A stretch of DNA of 54,420 nt from Lactobacillales bacterium (GCA_031261705.1 JAISJD010000032.1:1-54420), one strand, 5' to 3'; numbered from the stretch's first letter, positions 35,891 to 45,588 are shown. Notes: generated by a model not told the origin, from the sequence alone. Translations and numbers: made by a program.

Positions 35891-37189
35891 TTATTTTTCA
35901 TTTGGATAGATATAAAAATGACTAAATGCGTTCTTTTGAATAAAGTGATGCGCATTTTCTAAAATATTCTCCATCGTTAAAGATTCTACTATTTCAATGA
36001 CATCAAAGAGAGTGACATCTTCATAAAGATTTTGTGAAAACTGATTAGCAATAAATTCTAGTGAATTTAAAGATTGGAAATATTTCCCAATGGTGCGTTT
36101 TTTCAATTTGTCCAACGCTCCCTCAGTCAATTCTTCACTGCTTTCAAAATTCAATAAAATTTCTTCAAGTTTTTGAATAACTTTTTTCGGTTCGTCACTA
36201 TCTCCAGAGATTTCCGCAAAATGAAATTCTCGTTCAAGACTAAAACCCTCTGCATAAAAAGTATCATCTATTAAGCCCGCATCATACAACTTCAAATAAT
36301 TTTTTGAAGTTGAGCCGAGTAATAATTGTAAAAATAAGGTGATAGACATTTCATAAGTCGCTAGTTCCCGACCTATTTTTGGCAATTCATCTATTCCTTT
36401 GATGCCTAAAATGAATTTTGGACGTGTCACGCTCATATTAATTGTTCGTTCTTTGATGATGTCTGTACTCTTTTGTTTTGAAAAACGGCGCTTGATTGGA
36501 ACGATTGGCGCAAATTCTTTTTTCTCTTGATTTTCACGGATAAAGTTCATCATTTCTTCAGGAACAAGATTGCCAACCACAAATAAATTCATATTGCTTG
36601 GGTGATAAAACGTACGGTAACAAGTATATAAATCCTCTGCAGTAATTTTTGAAATACTTTCGACCGTTCCGACAATATCTATACTTAATGGAAATTTAGG
36701 ATACATATTTTCAAGGAGACCGATAAAAAGGCGCCAATTTGCATCATCTTGATACATTTGGATTTCTTGACCGATAATCCCTTTTTCCTTATCCACAGAT
36801 TCTTTCGTAAAATAAGGCTCTTGTACAAAATCAAGCAGTGTTTCTAAGTTTTCAAACACTTGACTGGTAGAAGAGAATAGATAGCTTGTTTTCGTAAAGC
36901 TCGTAAATGCATTAGCCGAAGCGCCTTGTTTTCCAAACTTCCCAAAAACGTCTCCGTCCTCTTTTTCAAATAACTTATGTTCTAAAAAGTGTGCAATGCC
37001 GTCTGGTACATGAATGAAGTCCGTTTCCCCAAGTGGGACAAACTCATTATCAATCGACCCATAATTCGTCGAAAATAAGCCGTATGTTTTATGATAATCC
37101 TTCTTAGGCAATAAATAAACGGTTAAGCCATTGGGTAAAGTTTCAGTATAGAGCGTTTCATTAATTTGTTTATACTCTTTTTTAATCAT
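35891..37189 (-). CDS. ymfH: YmfH-type M16 peptidase
   Basis: 432 residues from the ATG at 37189, which overlaps the ymfF stop (ATGATTAA). The inverted zinc motif HFLEH is in DGIAHFLEHKLFE, with the downstream glutamate region ...EKGIIGQEIQMYQDD. M16 family, two repeated halves. Catalytic partner of the inactive-type ymfF product. Function in cells unclear. Confidence 0.88.
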   Translation of the reverse strand: MIKKEYKQINETLYTETLPNGLTVYLLPKKDYHKTYGLFSTNYGSIDNEFVPLGETDFIHVPDGIAHFLEHKLFEKEDGDVFGKFGKQGASANAFTSFTKTSYLFSSTSQVFENLETLLDFVQEPYFTKESVDKEKGIIGQEIQMYQDDANWRLFIGLLENMYPKFPLSIDIVGTVESISKITAEDLYTCYRTFYHPSNMNLFVVGNLVPEEMMNFIRENQEKKEFAPIVPIKRRFSKQKSTDIIKERTINMSVTRPKFILGIKGIDELPKIGRELATYEMSITLFLQLLLGSTSKNYLKLYDAGLIDDTFYAEGFSLEREFHFAEISGDSDEPKKVIQKLEEILLNFESSEELTEGALDKLKKRTIGKYFQSLNSLEFIANQFSQNLYEDVTLFDVIEIVESLTMENILENAHHFIQKNAFSHFYIYPNEK

Positions 37190-38474
37190 CTGCTCTTTCC
37201 CCACTTTCTTCCTCGGTCCCTTCTAAAAAGAAGATTGCTTGTAGTTCCACTTCTTCTGCAATTTTCATCACTTGCTCTTTCGTCACGAAATCAATGAGTT
37301 TCATCCATTCTTCTTGCGAATACGAGGATTTTGGAATTAACTCTTCAATGAATTGCTTTTCAATAAGTGAGTTCGCATTATCAAGACCTAGCAAATAAGA
37401 GTTTTTCAACATCGCTTTGGTTTGCTCCATTTCATCCTTTGTAATATTTCCAAGACGAATATTTTCTAGTTCTTCATGAATCATGTGAAGCACACGTTTC
37501 TCGTTCTTTGCATCAATCCCTGTTTGTACCGTTAATAAGCCTCGGAAGCTATCAAAGCTACTCGATGCATAATAAGCCATACTTTCCTTTTCACGAATAT
37601 TCATAAAAAGTTTTGAATGCGCAAAACCGCCAAATAGACCGTTAAAGACTTGCAAAGCAAAGTAACGTGGAGAATCATAACGAATAGGCAGGCGGTAAGC
37701 CAAATTAAGCTTGGACTGTGCCAGATGCTCCCGCTCCACGCGTTGATTAATCACATTGTTTTCCGTTGGCGTGTAAAAAATATTGCCAAGTGGTGCTAAA
37801 CGGTCAACAAAAGGAAGTTTTGAAAATTTCTCAGCGATTTCTTTTTCCTCCACATCGCCAATGACAAGAATATCTACATCATCTTGTGTCAATACTTGAC
37901 GATAGTAGCTGGCTAAGGATTGAGAAGTTTCCTTTTCTAAATACTCAGATTTCCCAAAGCTTGGCATCCCTTGTACGGCAGAATCACGGAAGAAAAGTTT
38001 GTTCAATGCTAAAGAAGCATAATATTGCTTATCCTCTTTGACACTATCCATGTATTGTTTAAGATTTTCTTTTTCACGTTGGAACGTTTCCTCATGAAAT
38101 TTCCCGCCTTGAATATTTGGAGAGAACAAAATTTCTTCAATAAATCGAATTGCCTCGTCTAAGACGTTTTCATTCTCATCGTTTAAATACTTATCATTTA
38201 CAAAATTCATTGCAAGGCTTAACCAATGATGATTCCCTTTGCGCCCCACATAAATATTAAAGCTTGTCCCATACATTTCTGCTAATTTTTCACTAATATC
38301 CGTTTGCACAGGATAATTTTTACTATTCGTTTCTAAAAGACTAGATAATAATGTCCGTTTGGTTACCGTTTCTTCCTCTAACATGGTGGAGAATCGAATT
38401 AACACACGAACTGTTTTGAATTTTTCAGTCGGAATTACCGTTAATGTAACTCCTTTTTTTAATTGAGTATTCAT
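37182..38474 (-). CDS. ymfF: YmfF-type M16-family protein lacking the zinc motif
   Basis: 430 residues, M16 fold (MNTQLKKGVTLTVIPTEKFK, later QREKENLKQYMDSVKEDKQY). No HxxEH is present where the paralogue has it, so this is the non-catalytic subunit expected of the YmfF/YmfH pair. First gene of the minus-strand block. Confidence 0.86.
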   Translation of the reverse strand: MNTQLKKGVTLTVIPTEKFKTVRVLIRFSTMLEEETVTKRTLLSSLLETNSKNYPVQTDISEKLAEMYGTSFNIYVGRKGNHHWLSLAMNFVNDKYLNDENENVLDEAIRFIEEILFSPNIQGGKFHEETFQREKENLKQYMDSVKEDKQYYASLALNKLFFRDSAVQGMPSFGKSEYLEKETSQSLASYYRQVLTQDDVDILVIGDVEEKEIAEKFSKLPFVDRLAPLGNIFYTPTENNVINQRVEREHLAQSKLNLAYRLPIRYDSPRYFALQVFNGLFGGFAHSKLFMNIREKESMAYYASSSFDSFRGLLTVQTGIDAKNEKRVLHMIHEELENIRLGNITKDEMEQTKAMLKNSYLLGLDNANSLIEKQFIEELIPKSSYSQEEWMKLIDFVTKEQVMKIAEEVELQAIFFLEGTEEESGERADD

Positions 38475-38652
38475 TCACACACTTCCATTCACTCAAAATT
38501 GTCACTATTTCTATTATACAGAAAGTACATGGAAAAAGCCCTAATTAATCGCCGAAATAAATGAATATTTTCTAATCGCTCATTCTACGAAAAAAATTTT
38601 GAACGTTCGCACTTATAACCGTTTTAAAGAACTGAGAAAGAATTGTTAATAT

Positions 38653-38681
38653 TTCACGAAAAAATCTTTGTTTGTTATAAT
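38653..38681 (+). promoter_or_regulatory. mscL promoter
   Basis: TTCACG (38653-38658), 17-bp spacer, TATAAT (38676-38681), 38 bp before the mscL ATG. Confidence 0.55.
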
Positions 38682-38719
38682 TTTGTTGAAGAAAAACTGA
38701 ACGAAAAGGAGCGAAACAA

Positions 38720-39133
38720 ATGATAAAAGAATTTAAAGAATTTATGATGCGTGGAAACGTGATCGATATGGCTGTCGGTGTTGTCATTGGTGGGGCATTC
38801 ACTGCTATCGTGACAAATATTGTTAATGGACTAATCAATCCACTTATTGCCTATATAATTTATCTGATTACTGGAAGTAAAGATACAAAATTCACTGGGT
38901 TAGATATTACCGTAGCAAAGGGCGTTACCTTTCAATTTGGTTTAGTAATTAGTGCGATTATTACCTTTATTATTACTGGTCTTGTGTTATTTATTATCGT
39001 TAAAGCGGTCAATAAAACCAAAACAATCGGACAAAAGGAACAAGAGGAAGAAGCAGCAACAGAAGTCACGGAACTAGATTACTTGGAAGAAATTCGTGAT
39101 TTATTAGCTGGAAAAAAAGATAACGACAAATAA
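38720..39133 (+). CDS. mscL: Large-conductance mechanosensitive channel
   Basis: 137 residues. N-terminal FKEFMMRGNVIDMAVGVVIG is the MscL signature and pore helix; a second helix lies at about 72-97 and a C-terminal amphipathic bundle helix at 118-130 (LDYLEEIRDLL). It opens as a pentamer on osmotic downshock. AAAGGAG before ATG. Its own terminator follows. Confidence 0.95.
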   Translation: MIKEFKEFMMRGNVIDMAVGVVIGGAFTAIVTNIVNGLINPLIAYIIYLITGSKDTKFTGLDITVAKGVTFQFGLVISAIITFIITGLVLFIIVKAVNKTKTIGQKEQEEEAATEVTELDYLEEIRDLLAGKKDNDK

Positions 39134-39151
39134 TCTAAACGAAGCCAAACG

Positions 39152-39181
39152 AAAAGGACAGGTTCCAGGCCTGCCCTTTTT
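39152..39181 (+). terminator. Terminator of mscL
   Basis: AAAAGGACAGG and CCTGCCCTTTT pair with one mismatch and T residues follow. Confidence 0.85.
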
Positions 39182-39301
39182 CCATTGAGTCAAAAATTTA
39201 TTTACTGTTCGCATGAATATGTATGTCTACACATTCCTACTCACATCTCTAATTATAGGTCAGTCCAAAAGTTCCGTCAACGTTTTCTGTCCCTATCTCA
39301 T

Positions 39302-39784
39302 TTAGAAATCTGTCAACGCCACTAGCTTTTCTGCGAATTTTCCCAAATATTTTTCATCCACTTCATCATAAGCCTCTGTCACGCCCGCATCAATATCTAG
39401 CACACCCAGTAGCTTATCCCCCTGAAGTAAGGGGACGACAATTTCAGATTTCGCAGCAGCGTCACAAGAAATATAATTCGCAAATTTTTTCACATCGTCG
39501 ACAATCACTGTCTTTTTTTCTTTCGCAGAAATTCCACAAACACCTTTCCCTAGCTTAATCCGTACACAACTCACGCCACCTTGAAATGGTCCCAGTACCA
39601 ATTCTTCTCCATTAAATAAATAATACCCCGCAAAAACCGTATCGGGTAAAAATTGATTTAACAAGGCACTTGAGTTACTCAGATTCGCAATTTTATCACG
39701 TTCATCAAAAAATAAGGCTTCTAATTGTTTTAAAAGCACCTCATAGTCTGCAATTTTTTCTTCCAATGTTACCCATTTATCCAT
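39302..39784 (-). CDS. Free methionine-(R)-sulfoxide reductase (GAF type)
   Basis: 160 residues from the ATG at 39784 (MDKWVTLEEK). GAF domain with the fRMsr cysteines: C73 in GVSCVRIKLG, C83 in GKGVCGISA and C107 in NYISCDAAAKSEIVVPL, plus the LGVLDIDAG end. It would reduce free Met-R-O with thioredoxin. Longer reading frames upstream lack a good site. Confidence 0.88.
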   Translation of the reverse strand: MDKWVTLEEKIADYEVLLKQLEALFFDERDKIANLSNSSALLNQFLPDTVFAGYYLFNGEELVLGPFQGGVSCVRIKLGKGVCGISAKEKKTVIVDDVKKFANYISCDAAAKSEIVVPLLQGDKLLGVLDIDAGVTEAYDEVDEKYLGKFAEKLVALTDF

Positions 39785-39901
39785 AATTTCCCAACCTTTC
39801 TTCCAAAAATTTCTTTCAATCATTTTCGCTATTATAACATATAATTCTCCCTTTATTTCGCTAGTATTTTAAGAAATTTTTAAGATAAATTAGAATAACC
39901 A

Positions 39902-39910
39902 TGCTATAAT
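39902..39910 (+). promoter_or_regulatory. Extended -10 promoter of the SPFH operon
   Basis: TGCTATAAT is an extended -10 element (TG-n-TATAAT) 125 bp before the SPFH ATG; no good -35 is seen. The leader to 40034 is otherwise undistinguished. Confidence 0.55.
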
Positions 39911-40034
39911 TTATGTAGGTGCATAGTTTTGAGAAAATAGACAAGCAAAGCTATGACTAGCTTGGTTCACTTAACAAGTATGTGTTAAAGCACACAAAGA
40001 GATAAATCATTCTATTTAGTAGGGAGGAAAAAAC

Positions 40035-41255
40035 ATGGGTATTATTAAAGCAGCAACAAGTTCAATCGGAGGCGGTCTCGCAGATCAATGGCTTGAGGTC
40101 ATTGAACCAGAAAACATGAGCGACCATACTGTGATGACAAAAGGTGTTAAGGTTCGTAAAGACGATAAACGAGGTTCTAACAAAAAAGGAACAGAAGATG
40201 TCATTACAGACGGTTCTGTCGTACACGTTTATCCAAACATGATGATGTTACTTGTAGACGGCGGGAAAATCGTCGATTACACCGCTGAGGAAGGTTATTA
40301 TACTGTAAAAAACAACTCGAATCCTTCCATGTTCAACGGAGACTTAAAGGAAGCCGTAAACGAAACCTTCAATCGCTTTAAATTCGGTGGTGTAACTCCG
40401 CAAAAACAACAAGTTCTTTACATCAATTTACAAGAAATCAAAGGAATTAAATTTGGAACACAAGCTCCTCTTCAATACTTTGACAATTTTTATAACGCAG
40501 AATTATTCTTGCGTGCGCATGGAACCTATTCGATAAAGATTACTGACCCAATCACATTCTATGCCAATGCGATTCCAAAGAACAAAACACAAGTGGATAT
40601 TGAAGATATCAATGAACAATATTTACAAGAATTTTTGACAGCTTTAACTACTTCTATCAATCAATTTTCAGCACAGGGCGAACGCGTATCATACTTACCG
40701 TCTAAAGGTATGGAGCTTTCTAAATACATGGCTGATGTGCTAGACAAAGATTGGAAAGAATTACGAGGAATGGAAATTGTGGCAGTCGCTGTCGCAAGTA
40801 TTTCTTACACCGATGATTCTCAAAAATTAATCAATATGCGCAATCAAGGGGCAATGCTAGGTGATCCGGGCGTTCGTGAAGGCTATGTTCAAGGCTCTAT
40901 CGCTCGTGGTATGGAAGCTGCTGGCTCCAATGAGGGTGGCGCAATGAATGGCTTTGTCGGCATGGGAATGGGCATGAATACTTCTGGAGGCTTTTTTAAC
41001 CAAGCCTCACAAACAAATCAAGCGCAAATGAATCAACAAGCACAAACCAAGGCGGATACATGGACTTGTCCTAAGTGTGGCACTGAAAATACTGGAAACT
41101 TCTGCTCAAACTGTGGAGAGTCAAAACCAACGGCGCAAGCTGCAGTAAAAATTGAAATGCTTTGTTCTGAATGTGGACAAAAAGTGGACTTAACTAATGG
41201 CGTGCCAAAATTCTGCCCTCATTGTGGAAAACCTTTCGTTGGAAAACCAATCTAA
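40035..41255 (+). CDS. ydjI: SPFH-domain protein with C-terminal zinc ribbons (YdjI-like)
   Basis: 406 residues. N-terminal SPFH-like region (about 30-270), a low-complexity Gly/Met/Gln segment (about 285-335), then two zinc ribbons (CPKCGTENTGNFCSNCG and CSECGQKVDLTNGVPKFCPH-type). Matches B. subtilis YdjI, which assembles with PspA at the membrane. AGGGAGG precedes the ATG. First gene of the trio; no pspA gene is present beside it. Confidence 0.85.
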   Translation: MGIIKAATSSIGGGLADQWLEVIEPENMSDHTVMTKGVKVRKDDKRGSNKKGTEDVITDGSVVHVYPNMMMLLVDGGKIVDYTAEEGYYTVKNNSNPSMFNGDLKEAVNETFNRFKFGGVTPQKQQVLYINLQEIKGIKFGTQAPLQYFDNFYNAELFLRAHGTYSIKITDPITFYANAIPKNKTQVDIEDINEQYLQEFLTALTTSINQFSAQGERVSYLPSKGMELSKYMADVLDKDWKELRGMEIVAVAVASISYTDDSQKLINMRNQGAMLGDPGVREGYVQGSIARGMEAAGSNEGGAMNGFVGMGMGMNTSGGFFNQASQTNQAQMNQQAQTKADTWTCPKCGTENTGNFCSNCGESKPTAQAAVKIEMLCSECGQKVDLTNGVPKFCPHCGKPFVGKPI

Positions 41256-41288
41256 TCTAACTATCTAAATAAAGAGGGGAGGGAGAAT

Positions 41289-42380
41289 ATGGCAGATGCA
41301 CTAACACATCGCTGTCCCAATTGCGGAGGCCCGCTATTATTTGACCCAAAAGACCAAAAATTTCACTGCGAATATTGTAAAAGTATCTTCACGGAACAAG
41401 AAGTAACCGACTTTGAGGCTAAACAAAATGAGGCTCATGTCAATGTCGAACCTACTGTTGAAGAAACCGAAAAAGTGGAAACTCCGGCGATGGAGCAGGA
41501 AACGGAAATTGGCTTATTTATTTGTCCGAGCTGTGGGGCGCAGATTGTCACAGATACAACGACTGCCGCAACCTACTGCTACTATTGCCATAACCCAGTT
41601 GTTTTAAGCGAACGATTAAGCGGGAAGTTTTTACCTGAAAAGGTGTTACCTTTTGCGATTGAAAAGGAAGAGGCAATTCAAAAATTCCTAAAATGGACGA
41701 AAAAGAAAAAGTTTATTCCAAAAGATTTCTTTAGTCAAAAACAAATCGAGAATCTTACAGGTACCTATTTTCCTTACTGGCTTGTGGATAGCGAGCTACA
41801 AGGAGATTTAGAGGCAAATGCAACCAATATCCGTGTCTGGCGAGTTGGGGAAACTGAATATACGGAAACAAAGCAGTATCACGTCAAGCGTGGAGGGAAA
41901 CTTTCCTTCAAAGACCTATTGAAAAATGCGCTAAGTAAAAATGTTCAACAAAAAATGGTGATTGGCGTTCAGCCTTTTGATCTTACAAAAGCGGTAGATT
42001 TTAAGAGCCAATATCTCTCAGGCTTCCAAGCGGAAAAACGTGATATTGAGTTTCAAGCAATTGAAAAGGATGTCAACAACGAGCTGAAAAACTATTCTCA
42101 AGAGCTATTGCGAAATACGGTAAACGGTTATGCGACCGTTACGAATGTTCGAAGTAATGTTCAAGAGGTTCAGACTACCAAAAATTATGTCTTACTTCCT
42201 TTGTGGATACTCACCTATCGACAAGCGGGATCTAAAACAGTCTATTACTACGCAATGAATGGACAATCTGGAAAAGTCAGCGGTGTCTTACCAATCAGTA
42301 TGAAAAAATTAGTCTTAACTGGCATTAGCATTTTTGCCGTGCTACTTATTCTATTCTTGATTGGAGGGTACTTCCTATGA
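41289..42380 (+). CDS. ydjG: Zinc-ribbon membrane protein (YdjG-like)
   Basis: 363 residues. Two N-terminal zinc ribbons (RCPNCGGPLLFDP...HCEYC and FICPSCGAQIV...YCYYC), a glutamate-rich spacer, a large mixed domain, and a C-terminal membrane helix (about 340-362). It overlaps the TPM gene by 4 bp (ATGA). By synteny it equals YdjG of the B. subtilis psp operon. Function: membrane-associated scaffold, unproven. Confidence 0.8.
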   Translation: MADALTHRCPNCGGPLLFDPKDQKFHCEYCKSIFTEQEVTDFEAKQNEAHVNVEPTVEETEKVETPAMEQETEIGLFICPSCGAQIVTDTTTAATYCYYCHNPVVLSERLSGKFLPEKVLPFAIEKEEAIQKFLKWTKKKKFIPKDFFSQKQIENLTGTYFPYWLVDSELQGDLEANATNIRVWRVGETEYTETKQYHVKRGGKLSFKDLLKNALSKNVQQKMVIGVQPFDLTKAVDFKSQYLSGFQAEKRDIEFQAIEKDVNNELKNYSQELLRNTVNGYATVTNVRSNVQEVQTTKNYVLLPLWILTYRQAGSKTVYYYAMNGQSGKVSGVLPISMKKLVLTGISIFAVLLILFLIGGYFL

Positions 42381-43180
42381 GAAAAAAATGGTTATTTCTC
42401 ACTCTTTTCCTAGGATTCTTCCTATTTGCGCAAACTGCACAGGCGGAAGAAAATCGGGTAAATGACCAAGCCGGACTCTTTTCACCAGCAGGCGTTGCTC
42501 AAATAAATAACTTGGCACAAAGCCTATCTGAAAAAACAAAGGCGGGCGTATTTGTTGTAACGACAACCGAAAACGATGAAGAACCCCGTGACTATGCCGA
42601 TGATTATTTGCGAGAAAAGGTTGGTAATAATAACAATGGAACGGTTCTCCTCATTGATATGGATAATCGAGAAGTTTATGTTTCCACTTCTGGGAATATG
42701 ATTTACTATCTGAACGATAATCGCATCGAGCAAATACTCGATGATGTTCAGCCAGAGCTTTCAAATAGTAATTTTGACCAAGCAGGGCTAAATTATCTTA
42801 ACGATGTAGAAACTTTCTTTGATAAGGGACTACCAAAAGGCGCATATAGCGTTGATGAAGAAACTGGAAAAGTCACTGTTTACAAAACCATTACGCGAGG
42901 TGAGGCAATTATAGCTGTTGTCCTAGCAGCCGGGTTAGCGATTACTTTTTGTCTCGTGACAGTTTCAAGATACCAACTGAAAATGGGCACATGGAAATAT
43001 CCTTATAAACAGTTGGGCAAAGTGAATTTAACAACACAACAAGATATATTAACGAACTCATTTGTTACAACTCGTCATATACCAAAAAATAATAACAACG
43101 GTGGCGGACTTGGTGGTGGTGGAAGCACTACACATTCTTCTGGCGGTGGCACATTTGGTGGTGGCGGTCGAGGATTTTAA
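42377..43180 (+). CDS. ydjH: TPM-domain secreted/membrane protein (YdjH/YgcG-like)
   Basis: 267 residues. Signal peptide at 1-24 (cleavage near AQA-EE), TPM domain at about 28-150 (VNDQAGLFSPAGVAQINNLA), one membrane helix at about 176-198, and a Gly/Ser-rich C terminus ending GGGTFGGGGRGF. Equivalent to B. subtilis YdjH. The Gly-rich end resembles YgcG. Last gene of the trio, with a terminator 21 bp after its stop. Confidence 0.83.
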   Translation: MRKKWLFLTLFLGFFLFAQTAQAEENRVNDQAGLFSPAGVAQINNLAQSLSEKTKAGVFVVTTTENDEEPRDYADDYLREKVGNNNNGTVLLIDMDNREVYVSTSGNMIYYLNDNRIEQILDDVQPELSNSNFDQAGLNYLNDVETFFDKGLPKGAYSVDEETGKVTVYKTITRGEAIIAVVLAAGLAITFCLVTVSRYQLKMGTWKYPYKQLGKVNLTTQQDILTNSFVTTRHIPKNNNNGGGLGGGGSTTHSSGGGTFGGGGRGF

Positions 43181-43200
43181 ACAATAACTATACGATTGAA

Positions 43201-43231
43201 ACAGGAAGTGGAGTTATTCTCTGCTTCCTGT
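43201..43231 (+). terminator. Terminator of the SPFH/zinc-ribbon/TPM operon
   Basis: ACAGGAAG and CTTCCTGT pair perfectly around 15 nt and T residues follow. Between here and the SRP RNA (43232-43500) I see nothing else; a 105-codon plus frame there has no family features. Confidence 0.85.
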
Positions 43232-43506
43232 TTTTGGGATTAAAAAAGCATTCAACATTTTCTGCCAAGTGCTTGTTAAAAAATTTAGATTCCTTCTTTA
43301 GAATGGAAAAATTTCTTAAAAGTCTCATATTCTTGCAAAAAACAATCATGAAAGACTATGATAGAAATTTATACACACGTCACAAAAGCAACGAAGAAAG
43401 ATATTGTAAGCAAACTAATAAAATAGGTAAGCGAAAGTTATACCTCCTATACACCTCTTATGAAGATTGCATACGAAAAAAACTTGATACAGCAGCAACA
43501 AAAAAA

Positions 43507-43590
43507 GGCACATGCCAGAACCTACTTAGTGCTGCTTCCTTCCGGACCTGACACAATTCATAGGACTAACATTGCCTTCCGTCTTTCGAC
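43507..43590 (-). ncRNA. ffs: Small signal recognition particle RNA (4.5S-like)
   Basis: The minus strand contains the universal SRP core GGTCCGGAAGGAAGCAGC with its tetraloop, flanked by arms that pair (GGCAATG... with ...CATGTGCC). A seven-base T run follows the 3' end, ending transcription. Length of about 80-85 nt is the short bacterial form. It binds Ffh for membrane targeting. Ends are estimates. Confidence 0.9.
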
Positions 43591-43597
43591 ATAGTAC

Positions 43598-43626
43598 ATT
43601 ATACTTCATTTTTTGATAAGTTGCCA
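43598..43626 (-). promoter_or_regulatory. Promoter of the SRP RNA gene
   Basis: TATAAT on the minus strand (43598-43603), with TGGCAA 17 bp upstream (43621-43626), places transcription start at about 43590. It overlaps the end of tadA. Confidence 0.6.
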
Positions 43627-44120
43627 CTATTTTTTTTCCGCACACGTCTTTCTTTGAAAAAACCAGTCATAATCGCTGCGCATTCCTCTTCCAACACGCC
43701 TCCCTCAACATAAGGGGCATGATTAAATGCAGGAATATCAAATAAATTTAAAACAGTTCCCGCTGTGCCACCTTTAGGATTTGTTGCACCAAAATAGATT
43801 TCAGGAATACGAGCAAGTAGACACGCACCGCTACACATAGCGCACGGTTCAACCGTCACAAATAACGCAGTATCCTCCAAACGCCAGCTTGTTAGAACTT
43901 CATTTGCCTTTCGTATTGCTGTCATTTCCGCATGAGTAGTGGCGTCTTGTGTCGTTTCTCGAAGATTATGCCCTCGTCCGATAATTTCTCCATTTAAAAC
44001 AAGTACGGCACCAATTGGCACTTCTTCTAAACTTCCCGCAATATGCGCTTCTTTCATCGCTTCACGCATAAAATATTCTTTTTCTTCTTCTGTAAACGTG
44101 CTTTCATAGCGCTTTGCCAT
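43599..44120 (-). CDS. tadA: tRNA-specific adenosine deaminase TadA
   Basis: 173 residues from MAKRYESTFTEEE behind CGAGGAA. Zinc deaminase motifs THAEMTAI (His ligand and catalytic Glu) and PCAMCSGAC (Cys ligands) are present. It makes inosine at position 34 of tRNA-Arg(ACG). A start 20 codons upstream lacks a good site. SRP RNA follows as in B. subtilis. Confidence 0.94.
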   Translation of the reverse strand: MAKRYESTFTEEEKEYFMREAMKEAHIAGSLEEVPIGAVLVLNGEIIGRGHNLRETTQDATTHAEMTAIRKANEVLTSWRLEDTALFVTVEPCAMCSGACLLARIPEIYFGATNPKGGTAGTVLNLFDIPAFNHAPYVEGGVLEEECAAIMTGFFKERRVRKKNSGNLSKNEV

Positions 44121-44180
44121 AATTTTTCCTCGATTTCTTTCAGACAAAAAAGAGAAAGATTTCCTTTCCCTTCTGTTCAT

Positions 44181-44531
44181 CTATCCTTTTTTCACCACAG
44201 ATGATTTTAGCCCCATTGCACCAAAACCATCTACTTTGGCAGCAATATCATGACCGTTATTTTCATCTGGATTTACTAGACGAATCCCCTTAACCTTCGT
44301 GCCTTTTTTAATTGGTTTTGGCATTCCTTTGACTGGTAAATCTTTGATAATTGTCACGGTGTCTCCGTCCTCTAAAACGTTCCCTACAGAGTCCTTGATT
44401 TGTGCCGCTGCTGCTTGTTCTGCAAGCTCTTCTGGGTGAAATTCATAACCACATTCAGGGCAGATAACTAGACCTGTCCCGTCCTCGTAAGTATAAGTTG
44501 AACCACATTTTGGGCATGCTGGAATTGACAT
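44181..44531 (-). CDS. PhnA/YjdM-family zinc-ribbon protein
   Basis: 116 residues from [10 protein letters not shown] behind AAGGAG. N-terminal zinc ribbon ([20 protein letters not shown] then ECGYEF) and the PhnA domain with [15 protein letters not shown] and [14 protein letters not shown]. Despite the name it is not shown to act on phosphonates. Alone between tadA and nrnA. Confidence 0.88.
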   Translation of the reverse strand: MSIPACPKCGSTYTYEDGTGLVICPECGYEFHPEELAEQAAAAQIKDSVGNVLEDGDTVTIIKDLPVKGMPKPIKKGTKVKGIRLVNPDENNGHDIAAKVDGFGAMGLKSSVVKKG

Positions 44532-44613
44532 GTAAAAATTCTCCTTTAAGTTTAGAGCTAAAACAAGAAAATTTGTCGTGCTCAAGTTAAATTGTTATTT
44601 CCACTATCTTAAC

Positions 44614-45573
44614 TTATTCTCCAGCATTTGAAAAGTTTTTTACTGCTTCTTTAATTTCTTGATAAATAGCTTCACATTCCGCTAAATCAGTCGCATTGGC
44701 ACCACTTGCAAGAGGATGTCCGCCACCGTCATGTCGTTTAGCAATTTCATTAATAATTGGTCCCTTAGAACGCAAGCGTACACGGTATTTCCCATCTGGC
44801 TGTTGCACGAAAATTCCCCAGCTTTGTACGCTATCAATTTGCCCGGGAAGTGCCACCACATGGGAAGTTTCCGAGTCCACCACACCAAACTCATTCATAA
44901 TTTCTTGAGTTAAAAGTACACGAGCCGCACCATTTTCATCTACTTCAACATTTTGGAAAACGTACCCTGACAGTTTCGCCACATTCATAGAAATTTGGTC
45001 GATTTCTCGATTTAAGTCGCTGGCGTTAAAATCATAGGTTAACAATCGTGCAGCAATTTCTAACGTTTTAGATGTTGTCGCTGGGTAAAGGAACCGTCCT
45101 GTATCGCCGACAATCCCCGCATATAACAGTCTAGCGCCCTCGTCAGACAACTTCAACTCCTCTTCAAACATTAAGAAAAAGTCCATGACGATTTCACTTG
45201 CACTGCTTGCACTTGTATCCACCCACACTAAATCGCCATATGGTTCATCATTCGGGTGGTGGTCGATTTTCACTAATTTATCCCCAAGATTATACCGATT
45301 ATCGCTAATTCTCGGACTATTTGCCGTATCTGTGACTATCACTAATGCGCCTTGGTAGATCTCATCCGAGATTTCATCCATTGTTGCTAAAAATTCTAGT
45401 CCCTCTACTGGTCCACCGACTGCATAGACTTTTTTCTCAGGAAAAGAGGCTTGAATGATTCTCTTTAGTCCATTTTGTGATCCCAGCGCATCTGGGTCAG
45501 GGCGCATGTGGCGATGAATAATAATTGTATCATAGGCTTTGATTGCTTCTAAAATTTGTTGTTGAACCGTCAT
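44614..45573 (-). CDS. nrnA: NrnA-type DHH/DHHA1 nanoRNase and pAp phosphatase
   Basis: 319 residues. DHH domain ligands appear in IIIHRHMRPDPDALGS, VTDTANS and KIDHHPND, and the DHHA1 end carries RHDGGGHPLASGA. It degrades 2-5-mers of RNA and pAp. It follows the ytoI-type gene by 16 bp, the same order as in B. subtilis, so both likely share a transcript. Confidence 0.93.
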   Translation of the reverse strand: MTVQQQILEAIKAYDTIIIHRHMRPDPDALGSQNGLKRIIQASFPEKKVYAVGGPVEGLEFLATMDEISDEIYQGALVIVTDTANSPRISDNRYNLGDKLVKIDHHPNDEPYGDLVWVDTSASSASEIVMDFFLMFEEELKLSDEGARLLYAGIVGDTGRFLYPATTSKTLEIAARLLTYDFNASDLNREIDQISMNVAKLSGYVFQNVEVDENGAARVLLTQEIMNEFGVVDSETSHVVALPGQIDSVQSWGIFVQQPDGKYRVRLRSKGPIINEIAKRHDGGGHPLASGANATDLAECEAIYQEIKEAVKNFSNAGE

Positions 45574-45588
45574 TTTTTCGCTCCATTC

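Noticed and set aside
43234-43551. 105-codon plus-strand frame between the TPM operon and tadA
   Set aside because: It runs antisense through the SRP RNA core, has no ribosome binding site and no family-like pattern.
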